NCBI GenBank assembly: GCA_002943765.1 | Contig: PQWQ01000004.1 | Span: 2,852,001 to 2,916,000, forward strand | DNA: 64,000 bases | Source of the DNA: Psoroptes ovis | Lineage: Eukaryota; Arthropoda; Arachnida; Sarcoptiformes; Psoroptidae | Direction: 5' to 3' | In this document: positions 52,304 to 64,000 of the stretch, piece by piece | How positions within the stretch are numbered: the first letter of the stretch is position 1 | Layout of the letters: each line of letters starts with the position of its first letter | Made by a program: the position numbers and the translations under genes | The notes under the pieces: generated by a model | Seen by the model: the letters and a program-made list of their open reading frames with translations, nothing else | Told to the model about the DNA's origin: nothing | Databases searched by the model: none

Positions 52304-55300
52304 AATTTATTTTATACTCTGTTTTCAAAGGTTTTTTTTTTGGCTTTTGTTTGACCAAAATATATCAAGATATTTCGGTTCATTCATTCATTCATTCATT
52401 TAGTTGTGTGTTAACGGGTCAAAATAAATGAAATAACAAAACAACACACCGAAAAATTGCTTTGTTGAAAATTTGCGTGTCCAGTATGAATGTGTCAAGT
52501 TGAATAATGATAATAATTTAGATTTTGAAATTTGAAAATGAAAATAAATTCCAAAACAAGCCATGAAATGATGATGATGATAATTTCTTTATTATTTTCA
52601 AGCTAAAATTTCACCCAAAAATTTAAATCTGAAAAATAACCCCCAAAAAAAAAATGAAATAAACAAACTGGTCATAATTCAATTTAAATAATATACGAAT
52701 GTGTGTAGAGATTTGCTTGTTCTTCTTCATTCAGCAGAAAATAAAATATTTGAAAAAAAATACCCGAGAAACGCCCATATCATTCGAATGAATCACAGTC
52801 GAGCAACTAAACGATGAAAGCATCGCAAATACAAATGACTAAGAACGAAAAAACAATGAAAAATAATGATCCGGTCATCATCATCATCATCATCGACCAT
52901 AATCAAGCTAGAATTTTAGCAGAACGGCTATTTTGTGTTGAAAGAATCGAAATAATAATCATAAATGTGAAAAATGTTTGTTTAACCCGGGTGAAAAACT
53001 AGAAAAACGACGAATAACGTCAACAACATTATCAAATGAAACAACAAACGACGATGACAACGACAACGACCAAGACAAATTTATTCAAACAAAATTATTT
53101 TCATTCACACAAATACAAACGACAAATGCATGTGTATAACTGGAATAATTCAACACATCAATCCAATACCCACTAATACACAAATACAAATGCATTTGAT
53201 CCATTCAATTCAAGTCGATGAATTCTAGTCAAAATTTTATCTTACTCGCTGTTTCTGTGTATTCAAACAAAAAATATATGATAAAAAGCGATAATAAATG
53301 TTCACATACACACAGTCACATACACATATAAATATAAAAATTCACTACAATCAGATGTATGAAGACATACGAATTAGATTTAAATGATGATGATGATGAT
53401 GATGATTATATGATTTTATCTGAACAATTTTCCTATTCGTATGAACATTTATTTTTATTTTTTTCGCTTTAATTTATTTCATTTTTTGCTTCACATTGCA
53501 CAGCTTTCATTTTTTTTCTGTTCAGTTATTTAGGAAGAACAAATCATTGAATTTTTTTTTTGTTTTTTTTGTTTTACCAAGCAAATCATATACCATTGCT
53601 GGTATATTGCAATTGAAAACAATATTTGAAAATAGCAAGAAGAAGAAGCGAGCAAATGAAAAAAAACCAATAACAATGATAATAAATTATTTAAGAAGAC
53701 GACAAAAAAAGGGGAAAGATTAAACAAAATTGAACGAAAAAATAAACAATTTTTGGCGACAATCGACCAAATTGCTATTGTTTTCAATACATTTTTCTCT
53801 TTTTTTTTTGAGGAACAATTTCCATGTTAATTGGCCTTTCATTATCATTATTATTATTGTTATTATGATCATGATCATTATCAGTATTAGCAATCATTCA
53901 CATCACCATCATCATTTATCGGGAGCTTAAGCTCAATTATTATTAGTCTTACGATTTGGTAGTTCATTGCTATTGCCGAAAACCGAATTTTTGGTCTAAA
54001 AAAAAAATATTTTCGATATTTTCTTCTTGGCTCGTAATAATGACATCAAATAAATACAGCTCGAATTTAGAATTTTAAACTTTCAAAATCCAAATTGATT
54101 TGTTTATTTTTTTCTTTTATTTTCAATTATTTTTGTATGAAAAAATACCAAATAGGATTTTGAATTAATGCAAAAAAAAAAAAAAAATTTCGATGAAAAG
54201 TCATATTCGTTTGAAATTGTTTAAAATGTTTCAGACTTTGATTTGGCTGAAAAAATTACTGTTCAATCACATTGACTGTCTAATATCATCGCTACAATTA
54301 GGCAAGGTTCCCCCCCTCCAAAAAAATGGAATAATAACAATTTCAAAAAAATTGAATAAAATATAAACATGGTTTCAAACAAAAATGAAATTGTCAAAAT
54401 TCATATTCATAATCCATTCCGTGATGGTTCAAATTTTTTTACAGAGGTTGTCATGTTGTATACATTAGACAAATGATCAAATCTGAATCATGTCAAATTG
54501 AATGATTTTTATGAATTTCAATTATTTTAAAAATATTTATAAATATGAATTTAAAATCATTTCATTTCAGAATTTCTCAAAAAATATCAATTTTCAATGA
54601 AATTTTTAAAATTGAAATCATTTCATACATCAAACATTTCATCGAAAATAGTCATAAATTGATTTTGATTTGTTGAAATGAAACAAACGAATGAAAATTG
54701 AAAAATTTGAATGGATTTTCATTTAATTTTATTCTATTTTTCCCTTTTCAACAAAAAAAACCAAATTGCTTCGATGTTTTTTTCCTCATTGAAATGAAAT
54801 GAAACGCGATGAAATAAAGCTTTTTGAATGTTTTCTTTTTAAAATATTCGACTTAATCGACTGTTCCAAATTCTACTGAAGACAATTGATAGTTTTATTG
54901 ATATTTATTGAAGTCTCGTGTATAGTCTCGCATTTATTGATGCATTTATAATCCAATATCTTTTCATATGTTCACTGAATCACGTGACAGATTTATAAAT
55001 AAAATTCCAGAGAAAAATTCAAAAGAATTTTTATGATGCACCAAAGTTATTGGTTTGGGTTATTCTTGGGTTCATTTTAAACAAATGAATCAATTACGAA
55101 GGTCAATTTTGAATTTTAAATTGACGTTTTTCTTCATTCGAAAACAAACACTGAATTGAAATGAATCGTAGAATTTTAAGAGGAATCGAAAAAAAAAATT
55201 TTATGATCATCATAAATTAATGTTAATATTCTCGCAAATTCATATATTTATTGAGATATATTCCATTTTATTGTCACCAATTTCAAATGAAATTAAACAT

Positions 55301-57097
55301 ATTAAATAAGAAATTGAATAGCCACAAATATAAAAATTCAATTCAATAATTCATTCAAATTCTTTAAGAATCACTGTTTAATGTTGAGTTTAAAATTATT
55401 TTTCAATTTCTTAAAACTTCTAATCATAAAAAACAAACCCAAACGATTGACAATAACAACACTGACAACATATGTTTTGAAATTTTCAAATGAAATCATT
55501 TCACTTTACAATTTTTATGGTTATTCTGTACTTTTATTCGTCTTTCAAAGCATTTACAATTATGCAATTACAATGTGTGTGTGTGTTGGGGCTGGTGTTT
55601 TGGTGTTTCGGTTGGTTTGTGTTGATTATTTAGCTGTTTGACTATTCTGGAGTGTTCATATTCGATCATATATGTGCGATACATGATGCTGTGCAATAAA
55701 TATTTTTAAAAAAAATTTTATCAAAAGTTTTAACCAAAGAACAGAGAAGTGCAAAAGTTTTAATTTATTGAAATTTTTGGATTGAGGAATTTTTTCCCAA
55801 AAATTCTGGAAAATTTGGAGAAATACGAGAATTATGAATGAATCTATGAAAATTTTTGAATTTTTTTGTCGAAAATTAAAATTTTTTCACTCAGGAATTT
55901 CAGTGGAAATGATCAATCAAATTGAATCGAATTTTTCCTAAGATTACTTCTTAGAATTTGCTTTGCTTTTTGCTATAATTCAAATTGAAATTTTTCATAT
56001 CTTTTAAATCATAATATTTCAAATATTGGTGATGACAATAAAATAAATTTCAATATAAGATGTAAAAATGAAATAAAATAAAATTAAAATTCTTGATCGC
56101 TTTCAATCGTTACCCGAAGGCTAACACTGTGATTCTTCGGTCATCAATTATATTTATGAATTCATGGATTCATCAACTTGTCGGCATTCATTTATTGCTT
56201 GTTTGTTTTAAATCATTTCTCGTTCAGGGATCATCAAAATACAAACAATCGAAAATAAAATCAAAAAATTGAATTGAATTGAATTTAATGAAATCATAAA
56301 TGAATAGATTCATCTTTGAAAAAAAAGATGACATCGAATATCACGATTCATTCATTGGTTTATCTATGAACTTCAACTAAAAAAAAAAAGTGTCAAATGT
56401 CAAATGAATTCATTTCAATTTTTCTATTTACACATTTGAATTGAAATATCGAAAAAGAACGAACAAACAAACCAACAATAAAACTGCTTGAAACAATTTC
56501 AAATATATTTCCATTTTATATTTATTTATTATTCCATTCAATTCCTTTTGGAAAATATGACACCCAGTTCAAATATCGAATGATGATAATGACAGAAACA
56601 ACAATAACAATGAATAGCATCACCAGTAGCAAAACAATATGTTGTCCAAGAATTTTCATTTTTTTTCTATTCCGAAAAATGGGAAAAATATGAGAAATCA
56701 AAGTAAATAATCAACTGGAACAACAACAACAAAAATATTGAATTGAAAATAATTTTTCATCTCAAGAAAATCTCATAATAATAATAATTTTGATAAACTA
56801 AACATAATAATAATAATAATAATAGAAACAAATCATTCATAGAAAATATGCGAAAATATTTTTGATTTCTTGAATCAAACAAAACACATTTGTGATTGAC
56901 ATCAATTGAAAGAAAATAATAAAGATTTTGATTTTTGATTCATTTTTTTTTTGTTTCGTTGCAATTTTGATTTTTTGTCCATTCAAAAAAAAAAAAAAAA
57001 AAACATTTTGTATTCATAATATATCGGGAAAATAAAATGATTATAATAGAAATCAATGAATATCAACTAAGGAATCAATGTGAAATCAATGTGAAAT

Positions 57098-57233
57098 CAA
57101 TGAAAATGAATAAATAAATGAACAAATAAATAAATGAACGAATGAATAAATGGACAAATGAACGAATGAATAAATGGACAAATGAAGTAATGAATAAATG
57201 AATGAACGAATAAATAAATGGATAAATGGCCAA
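57098..57233. repeat. Imperfect tandem array of AATGAA/AATAAA-type units
   Basis: Units related to ATGAACGAATGAATAAATGG repeat with variants; a 24-bp unit ending GGACAA is repeated twice exactly. All three minus frames stay open as Ile/Phe/His-rich frames because the units lack stops on that strand. This is a repeat artefact and not a gene. Confidence 0.75.
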
Positions 57234-60200
57234 ACATCCATCGCACAAAAAAAACCAAAGAAATGTTTGGAAAAAAGCAAATTTGGACAATCAAAAAAAT
57301 TTCAAGCAAAATTCCAACAGGAAATTGAGCTAAACCACCATGCGTGTATTATAAAAATGAATGAATGGAAAAAAATCAAATTTTTATGAATTTAATATTA
57401 TTAGAATCCATAAACGACCAGCCAGTGAACGAATGAAAAAATCAATGAAAAAACAACGGAAATTGAAATGAAACATCCAACAAATGAATGTGAATGAACG
57501 AATATATTCTGCATCAAACAATGAAATTCAGAAAAACATTTGGAATCGTGTTTGCAAGAAACGAGAATCGTTGTTCTTTTCTCTTCATTTAATTTCCATG
57601 ATTATTTCAAATATTTCTCCCATTTTTTCCCTTGTCGTTATTATTCCAGCTTAAAATATCATTATTGAACGATCGATAATTTTCAATTTTCATCAAAAAC
57701 TTGGAAAAAGAAATTGAAATCTTTGAAATTGATTCATTTTGGTTTCAATTTTAAATTTCAATTTTTTAAAGTATCAAAATTTGAATAAATCCGACGATGC
57801 ATTGATAGAATGGATTCTGGTTACGCAACTTGCTTGGAAATATGAAATTCTGCTCATTATTAGTAGTATCAAATATGGATTTGAATTGAACAAGAGAATT
57901 ATGAATCAATACAAATACATTTGCTATAAGATTTGTTTCGTTGGTTTGTTCGTACAAAATTATTATGAATAGATTCTTTTTTTATTGCTTAACACAAGAA
58001 TTTTGGGAGAAAGAAAATTGCTCAAAAGACGGAATTATATTATACACATCACACATATGATGCATGAATGAATTGATCTAAATTATTATTATTATTATTT
58101 GTCAAAGACTTTTGTACAATTGTATTTAGAGATGCATATTCTTCAAGCTAAGTATGTATGCATGCATGCATGCATGAATACATCGAACAACAACCAACAA
58201 AACACATTGTTAAGTTATGTTTAATAGCTTTTATTTTTGTTCGTTCAATGAGAAACTGAGACAATAAACATGAGGACAATGAACACACAAGAATAAGAGA
58301 GAATCGACAAAGAAATGAATGAATCAATCGAAACTCGATGAACATTGAAACACCATGAAAGAATTTCATTTCTGCTTCTTGAATCTCGAACTATTTCACT
58401 TCAGAATTTTCTTTATGGTCGTTGATGCAGTGTAATGGAGTGGGAGGCAAGAAAAAAAATTGTGACAAATATTTGTGTGTGTGTGTTTTGTGATTTATAT
58501 GAAACGAGAAAAAAAAACAACATGGTTGAAACAGAATACGATGAGCGAAATAACGAGGACTAGAAAGAATTTCACTGTTTTTTTCAGTTCAAGAATTCAA
58601 TTCAAATCATGATTTTTTTTATTTATTTCTGCTTCTGTTTGTTTGATTCGTTTGGCTTGATTTTTACCATTTAACAAAGAATCAATTTGTCTTTTTGTCA
58701 CATTTCAAAATGGACATTTTATTATTATTTTGTCATGAGAATCGTTGTAGTATGGTGTTTTTAGCCGGTCATAGAATTTTATTGTCATTCATTGAGCTTA
58801 TTGTGTGTGTGAAAAAAAACATTTTAAATGGAGTTGAAACACGGAGCTAAAACACGAAGTAAATTGTTTTTGTTTTTTGAAAAATATAATAAAATTTGAC
58901 ATTTTTTTCCAAGCAAAAAGAGATAGTTTTTTCATTTGAAATCAATTTATTCTCCCCAGAATTCAAAGGAACTTTGGATATTTTCGTTTCAAATTGAGGG
59001 AAATTCTTACAAGAAATTTGATCCAAAACAAATCATTTTTGGTGAAAACAATTTTGGAACAAACCAAACCGAGAAAAAAAACCACAGAAAAAAATTGAAA
59101 AATTCTTCTTTAATCACTTTGGATTATTCTTGTTATTCAGAATGTTTCGATGAAATGGTCAGCAAATAATAATGATTCCAGTAGTTGATATTGTTTCTGA
59201 GTAGAAGAAAACAAGAGAAAACCTTATTGAAATCATCTTCATTTTGGACCAAGGAATTAAATAAATAGAAAAAATATCAATTTCTCTGCTTTTCAGTTTA
59301 ACAATTTTTTTTTACATTTCATCAACTTTTGAAGATTTTCTATTTGAAAATCTATGTTATCGTTTTCTATTAGCTTAAACCATTTGTTGTTGTGAAATGA
59401 ATCGTAAAATTGGCTTTATTTGTTTTTGTTCCAGGAACAGTTCCTTTTCGTAGGTTTTTATTACATATTTTAATTGTTATTCTGTGAGAAATCCCTATTA
59501 AATACATTTAATTAATTCATTTAGAAAAGCACTTGAATTTAATTAAACTTGTTTTGATTGTTTTTTTTCGTTTTTTTTTCAATTTTCAAATCTTAAGAGC
59601 TTTCAATTGAATGAATTTCATTCATTCAATTTTTTTTCATTTAATTGTTTAATTAAAATATTACAATTAAAAAAAAGTTGTGTGTAATTCGTATTCATTT
59701 GAGAATTCTAGAATTTGAATCGACGATTCATTATTCAATATTCAAAGCCGAATTAAGGTTATTGAAATCTAATCAAAAATATAATTTCGATATAATTTTG
59801 AATGACCCTTTTTTTCGTTGTTGAAATTCATGAAAATTTAGAAATTTGGAAATTCAAAATTTTTCCTTTTCCCTTTCACGATTCAAAGTTAATTTCATTC
59901 AATTGTTTTTGTCTGAACCAAACGAAAAAAAATATAACGAATTTGCCCTTAGAGCATTTGTTCATTTTATTTTATTGAATTTCTTCATCATCATTACAAT
60001 ACTTCTTTTGAAAAAAAAATTGTCCATAGATACCGGGAATATCTATCTATCTATCTATTCATAAATGTATACATAAAATGAAGCTATTACTAATTGAATT
60101 ATATTTCAGTAATTGCACATGGAAATATAAAAATAAAATAATGGGAAAATGTATTGAAATCGATATTTATTCATTCTTTTGTTCTCCTGTATTGTTCCAT

Positions 60201-60686
60201 TTACTTCAATAAAATCAATCAAACAAATACTGGAAAATATATGGAGAGATAGAAAAGAACGAGAAAATTCATCCAAAATCTTGCTTATTCTGGCATTTCA
60301 TTTTCATTTCATTCATTTTTTTTCGCTTAATCTTAATGTCGCTTGTTTTCTGGCTGAAATAATGAGAAAAAAAAACCAGCGAAATAAAGAAAAATTACGG
60401 AAACAAATTACTCTGGAAAGATAACGTAAAAGTGAATATCTGGAATAAATTTTGACTACGAAAAAATATTCTGAACCAAAGCAAGAAAAATTCACCAAAA
60501 AATTATTATGTTCAGCAGCAAAAGCTCGAAGATAAAATCGACCAGAGAATTTGTTTATCCACCAGTGTGCAAGTGTATGTGTGTATGCTTGCAAACGTTA
60601 CAAAGAGTTTCAAACAAATAAATATTGAAATTTACAATTGAAAATTCAGCGAAAAACAACAGCAAAAACAATTACAACACTCGAAC

Positions 60687-60692
60687 ACACAT

Positions 60693-60734
<42 letters not shown>
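60687..60734. repeat. CA microsatellite
   Basis: One of the longest dinucleotide tracts in the window, about 20 uninterrupted CA units after a short ACATAAACA lead-in. It lies in the putative 18.7-kb intron. Confidence 0.9.
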
Positions 60735-60736
<2 letters not shown>

Positions 60737-61851
60737 CAACAACTTTTGAATTTTTTTATTTATTTATTTTTTTGCTTTCATGGTGTTTTTACAAAAATGA
60801 AATGTGAAATAAAACAACAACGAATTGATCTATTATTTTGTGATGTATTTCATTTCAATTTATTTAGTCGTTTGTTTTTTCACCATTGAAATTCATACAC
60901 ACACACATATTCATTGAAACTTTATTACATGAAATACATGTTTTAGTTCGTGTGTTTCAGTCAATGTTTCAAAGTGTGTGTGCGATAAAATAATATTTTA
61001 TCCCAAGAACCGAACGGGGAAAATATCGTTGCAGTGTAGAACCAGGGAAAAGTACTTAGAACCAGAAAAAAAATGCCGATCGAAACAACGGGTTTCTGCT
61101 GCTGTCGGTGCTTCTTGGTGTGTTTGTTGTAGAATTTCGTATTTCGTGATATCGAAAAAATAGAATATCGAGAAAAAATGGTAGAATATCGAATGCTGAA
61201 AAAAAACGCTGAAACGTGATCCAAAAAAAAAAAAAAATTGTCGATACACAGAGAAAAAATAAACCGAAAAAAACCAGAAATTTCAAAGTAACGACAAAAA
61301 ATGATAACCAATTTCGCTGATATACATTCAACTACTAACTCATTCAAATATTGTCACGGATGTGTTTTGATACATTACTGAATTGTGTAAAAAAAAAAAT
61401 TGAATTGGAGCAATTTTAGAGCAAAGAAAGCTCAAGAAACCGAAACCAAGAAACGAAAATGGTCATATCATAAGCCAGAAATGAAGAAATGAATGAATGA
61501 ATGAAAATAAAAAATAAAAATAAACTCAAATGGACATTTATTGCATGGTTTTATTTCATTTATTATTATTATTATGCATAAACAAATTTTTCTTCATAAT
61601 TTTCTTCATGGAAAAAGTTTAATTTTCCCGGTTTTTTCCCCGAAAAAATAAAATAAAATAAAATAAAATAAATGAATGAATGGCAAAATATTCAGGAAAA
61701 ATAAAATGACCGACACGAATTATCATATTAATAATTATCAATGACAAATAGTGTGAAACTCACTTGCCGGTGATTCACTTTTGTTTGGCCGAAATATGAA
61801 TAATAATAAAAAAAAATTTGAAATTGAAATGAAAAAATAATAAAAACTCAC

Positions 61852-62198
61852 CTATTCATTGTCAAAGTTGTCGAAGCTCTTGATGATTTAACATTTTGCT
61901 GCTGCTGCTGTTGTTGTTGTTGTTGTTGTTGTTGTGATTGTTGTTTTGATGTCAAAAACATAATATCATCAAAATGTTCACACAAATTTTTCAATTGTTG
62001 ATTTATCAGTTTGGTATCTTGATCTTGATCTTGTTCATCATAAGTATCGGTGATCATTGTTTGATGATTTTGATGATGAGAATCATTTGACATTTCAATT
62101 GAATCAATCATAATTTGTTGATAATGTTTTGATAATTGATGATCATTGTCACTACCAACACCAACAATGTTATCATTATCAAGCATTTTATTTGCCAT
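61852..62198 (-). CDS. Probable first coding exon of the KIF26-like gene
   Basis: An open frame from ATG 62198 runs 115 codons plus two bases to a strong AATAG/GTGAGT donor. The two leftover bases (AG) join the single leading base (A) of the exon at 43165 to make Arg, giving ...TLTMNR-SLNDDYMEIEN. The peptide starts MANKMLDNDNIVGVG, is Asp/His/Gln-rich and includes a run of about 13 Gln. One segment, LKNLCEHFDDIMFLT, looks helical. No domain was recognised. With it the KIF26-like product is 1,235 residues. The phase match has a one-in-three chance of being accidental, and the implied intron is 18.7 kb, so it could belong to another gene. Confidence 0.5.
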
Positions 62199-62227
62199 TA
62201 TTTTTTTGCTATCGATATTTTCTTGAT

Positions 62228-62242
62228 TTAATGTGAAATCAT
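62228..62242 (-). other. Short upstream ORF in the leader of the 62-kb exon
   Basis: An ATG followed by three codons and TAA (peptide MISH) lies 30 bases before the main ATG, just after an AAATAG acceptor (exon start 62252). If transcribed, it could lower translation of the main frame. Confidence 0.3.
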
Positions 62243-62252
62243 TTTGAAAAAT

Positions 62253-64000
62253 CTATTTGTCAATTTCAAAAAATTGATTTAAAAATTAAAAATTGAACAA
62301 AAATTTAAAATTCAATTAATCCAGTCACTTTGAAAAAGGCAAAAAAAAAACAAATATCAAGCAAATCAAAGCTTGTAAAGCAAAAAAGCAGTTTCTAATT
62401 GCTTCCACACACATTGTGAATGATTGGCAATGAAAATAGAGGAATTAGACGAAATCATAATAACGAATCTCATAAAAAACATTTGGCCAATATTTTTTTT
62501 TTCTCAGACAAAAATATATTTATTTCCATTATTTATTTTTTTCGGAAATTTTTTTTTCATTGAAAAATTTGTTACCAGAAAAAAAATGAATTATAATTAC
62601 TATTATCATCATTGTATGATTATGTCCATCATCATTATTTTCATTTTTTTCTCTGCTATTTTTTTTATTGCCAAAACGTGTAAAATGGAAAATGTTGAAA
62701 CAAACAGCAAAATAATGAAAAATAAATTAAAAATAATAATGTTATGGCCAACTACAGACAAATAATAGACAAAGACCAACTGTGGCAATTTTTGTTCGAA
62801 ATTTTTGGTTCGTTAAAAAAAAAATTGAAAAATTAATTTCAACTTTGTCAATTTTCAAAATAGATTTAAAAGTTTTTCAAATTTCAATTTTCTCGAAATT
62901 AAATTCTCCATCATTTTTCAATGGATGATTTTAAAGAATATTTTGGTCGTAAGCAAACACTCACAGTTGTCCTCCTCCAAGGTCTTTCTCTGTCTGTGAT
63001 TCTCTTTGACCATGGATCTTATGGTATTCATTGATTTGAATTGAATTGAATTTTCTTTTTTCGTTCTTAGTAATTTGAAATTTCATTAAATTTGCTCTGA
63101 TATTGTGTCGTTGTTTTTCAATGTGTTTTTCAAATCGAATTTTATTGATTAAATCGATTCATTTATCGAAATGATATCGATTCTTTTATCATTATTTTAT
63201 TTCAATTCTTCTGAATGAAATTGAATTGAAAACTTTTCATTTTATTTTATTTCAATTTGATTTGTTTTGATTCATTTTTGATTTGATTTAAAGTTTCAAG
63301 TTTTTCACTGTTTTTTTTTTGTCTTTAAATCTTTGAATTTCTCAATTTCTTTGAACACAATCTCGAATCACAAGACTTTTAAAGGATTTTTGAAATGATT
63401 TTTTTCCGAATCAAAAATATTCTAAACAAAATAGTTTTTGAAAACAGAAAAAATAAAAGAACAAAATAAAATCGAAACTCACCTATTTGATTCAAATATG
63501 TATTCAAAAAAAAAAAAATTTCAATTTTTTCAATATTTCAACACACACATTTTACATTTGTTCACATTTGAAATGAATGTATAACGACAAGATTGGTAAT
63601 AGAAAATGAGAAGAAACTTTGCTTCATCAATGTTTCATATGTGAATGATGGATCATGAATGAATTCTTTTATTTTTAAGCTTTTTTCTTTTTCTTCCATT
63701 TTTGAGATTCTCAAAACATTGAAGCATTGAAATCGTTTTTCTTTTTGCATTCTGCCTCGTTTCCAATGAATTTTCATTATAATTTTTTCGTAATTTCTGT
63801 TTTAAAACATCAGCGCTTGCGTATCCATTCGGTTTTTGGTTTTTTGAAATTTACTATTGAATGGATAGATCTGTGTAATGGATTTATTCTATGGCAGCAT
63901 TCTTGTGTTTGGCTAATTTTTTCAAATGAAATTAAATGGCTAAGAATTTTGATTCTAATCAAAATCTTTACAATGATTTACACAGAATTTCGATTTTTTT
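62253..64000 (-). other. Upstream region with a candidate 5'-UTR exon
   Basis: On the minus strand an AAATAG/GTGAGT donor (exon end 63483) and an AAATAG acceptor (62253-62254) suggest a non-coding leader exon and a 1.2-kb intron for the exon at 61852-62252. No other gene was recognised; the frames at 62424-62765 and 63562-63777 are low-complexity. Confidence 0.35.

Larger units (their letters stand above)
43166..61851 (-). other. Gene-empty 18.7-kb stretch, probably one large intron
   Basis: No convincing coding exon on either strand. It is bounded by a splice acceptor (GCATAG, 43166-43170 region) and a strong donor (AATAG/GTGAGT at 61851) whose phases match. It holds AAT, CAT, CA and TG microsatellites, A runs (about 43672-43694), three 80-bp TIR elements (45221, 48284, 52224), a perfect hairpin (50069-50100) and a tandem array (57098-57233). 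Frames such as 48912-49154 and 60978-61163 look like noise. Treating it as an intron is inference. Confidence 0.5.

Noticed and set aside
58150..58175. ATGCATGCATGCATGCATG palindrome-like tract
   Set aside because: It is a short tetranucleotide repeat, self-complementary by nature.
60978..61163. Frame in a more complex patch with Cys-rich segment
   Set aside because: No family recognised, overlapping minus frames are equally open, and no exon borders fit.
1..64000. tRNA, rRNA and other classical RNA genes
   Set aside because: No B-box-like GGTTCGAATCC or other conserved RNA core was seen by eye; a covariance-model scan would be needed to exclude weak cases.

Overview
The window is eukaryotic nuclear DNA, very AT-rich and packed with A/T runs, (CATT)n, (AAT)n, (GAT)n and (CA)n tracts. 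It has spliced GT-AG genes, few and mostly short introns, and long gene-poor stretches. A P450 that looks like the ecdysteroid-pathway enzyme CYP302A1 points to an arthropod. The base composition, compact genes and Asn/Asp/Gln runs in the proteins resemble acariform mites such as dust or scab mites. The species call is inference.

Layout. 1-16.8 kb is mostly non-coding and carries a 3'-truncated Ty1/copia retrotransposon (about 4.15-5.86 kb) with its 5' LTR and an initiator-tRNA-like primer site. 17.0-18.07 kb is a three-exon Di-Ras small GTPase (+). A 902-bp decayed mariner element with intact 30-bp inverted repeats follows at 18.55-19.45 kb. 22.1-23.65 kb is the two-exon mitochondrial-clan P450 (-). 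24.77-29.06 kb is a three-exon phospholipase C gamma (-), complete with split PH, two SH2 and one SH3 domain. 30.1-34.9 kb is a ClC-3/4/5-type chloride/proton exchanger (+) with two phase-compatible alternative first coding exons. 35.55-43.17 kb, and probably on to 62.2 kb through an 18.7-kb intron, is a kinesin-11/KIF26-like gene (-).

The genes do not form an operon. PLC gamma and ClC are head-to-head about 1 kb apart. ClC and the KIF26-like gene are tail-to-tail about 0.65 kb apart. Di-Ras, PLC gamma, ClC and KIF26 relatives are all signalling or trafficking proteins, but nothing in the sequence ties them functionally.

The most notable observations are: (i) a kinesin-like protein whose ATP pocket (P-loop, switch I, switch II) appears erased; (ii) two ClC N-termini, only one with an acidic dileucine sorting motif; (iii) a previously unlabelled family of about 80-bp inverted-repeat elements with five copies here; (iv) a copia start codon lying inside a half-tRNA primer-binding site; and (v) several perfect hairpins without an assigned role. 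Splice models were built by hand from GT/GC-AG sites and reading-frame phase; all family identifications are from motif recognition, without database searches.
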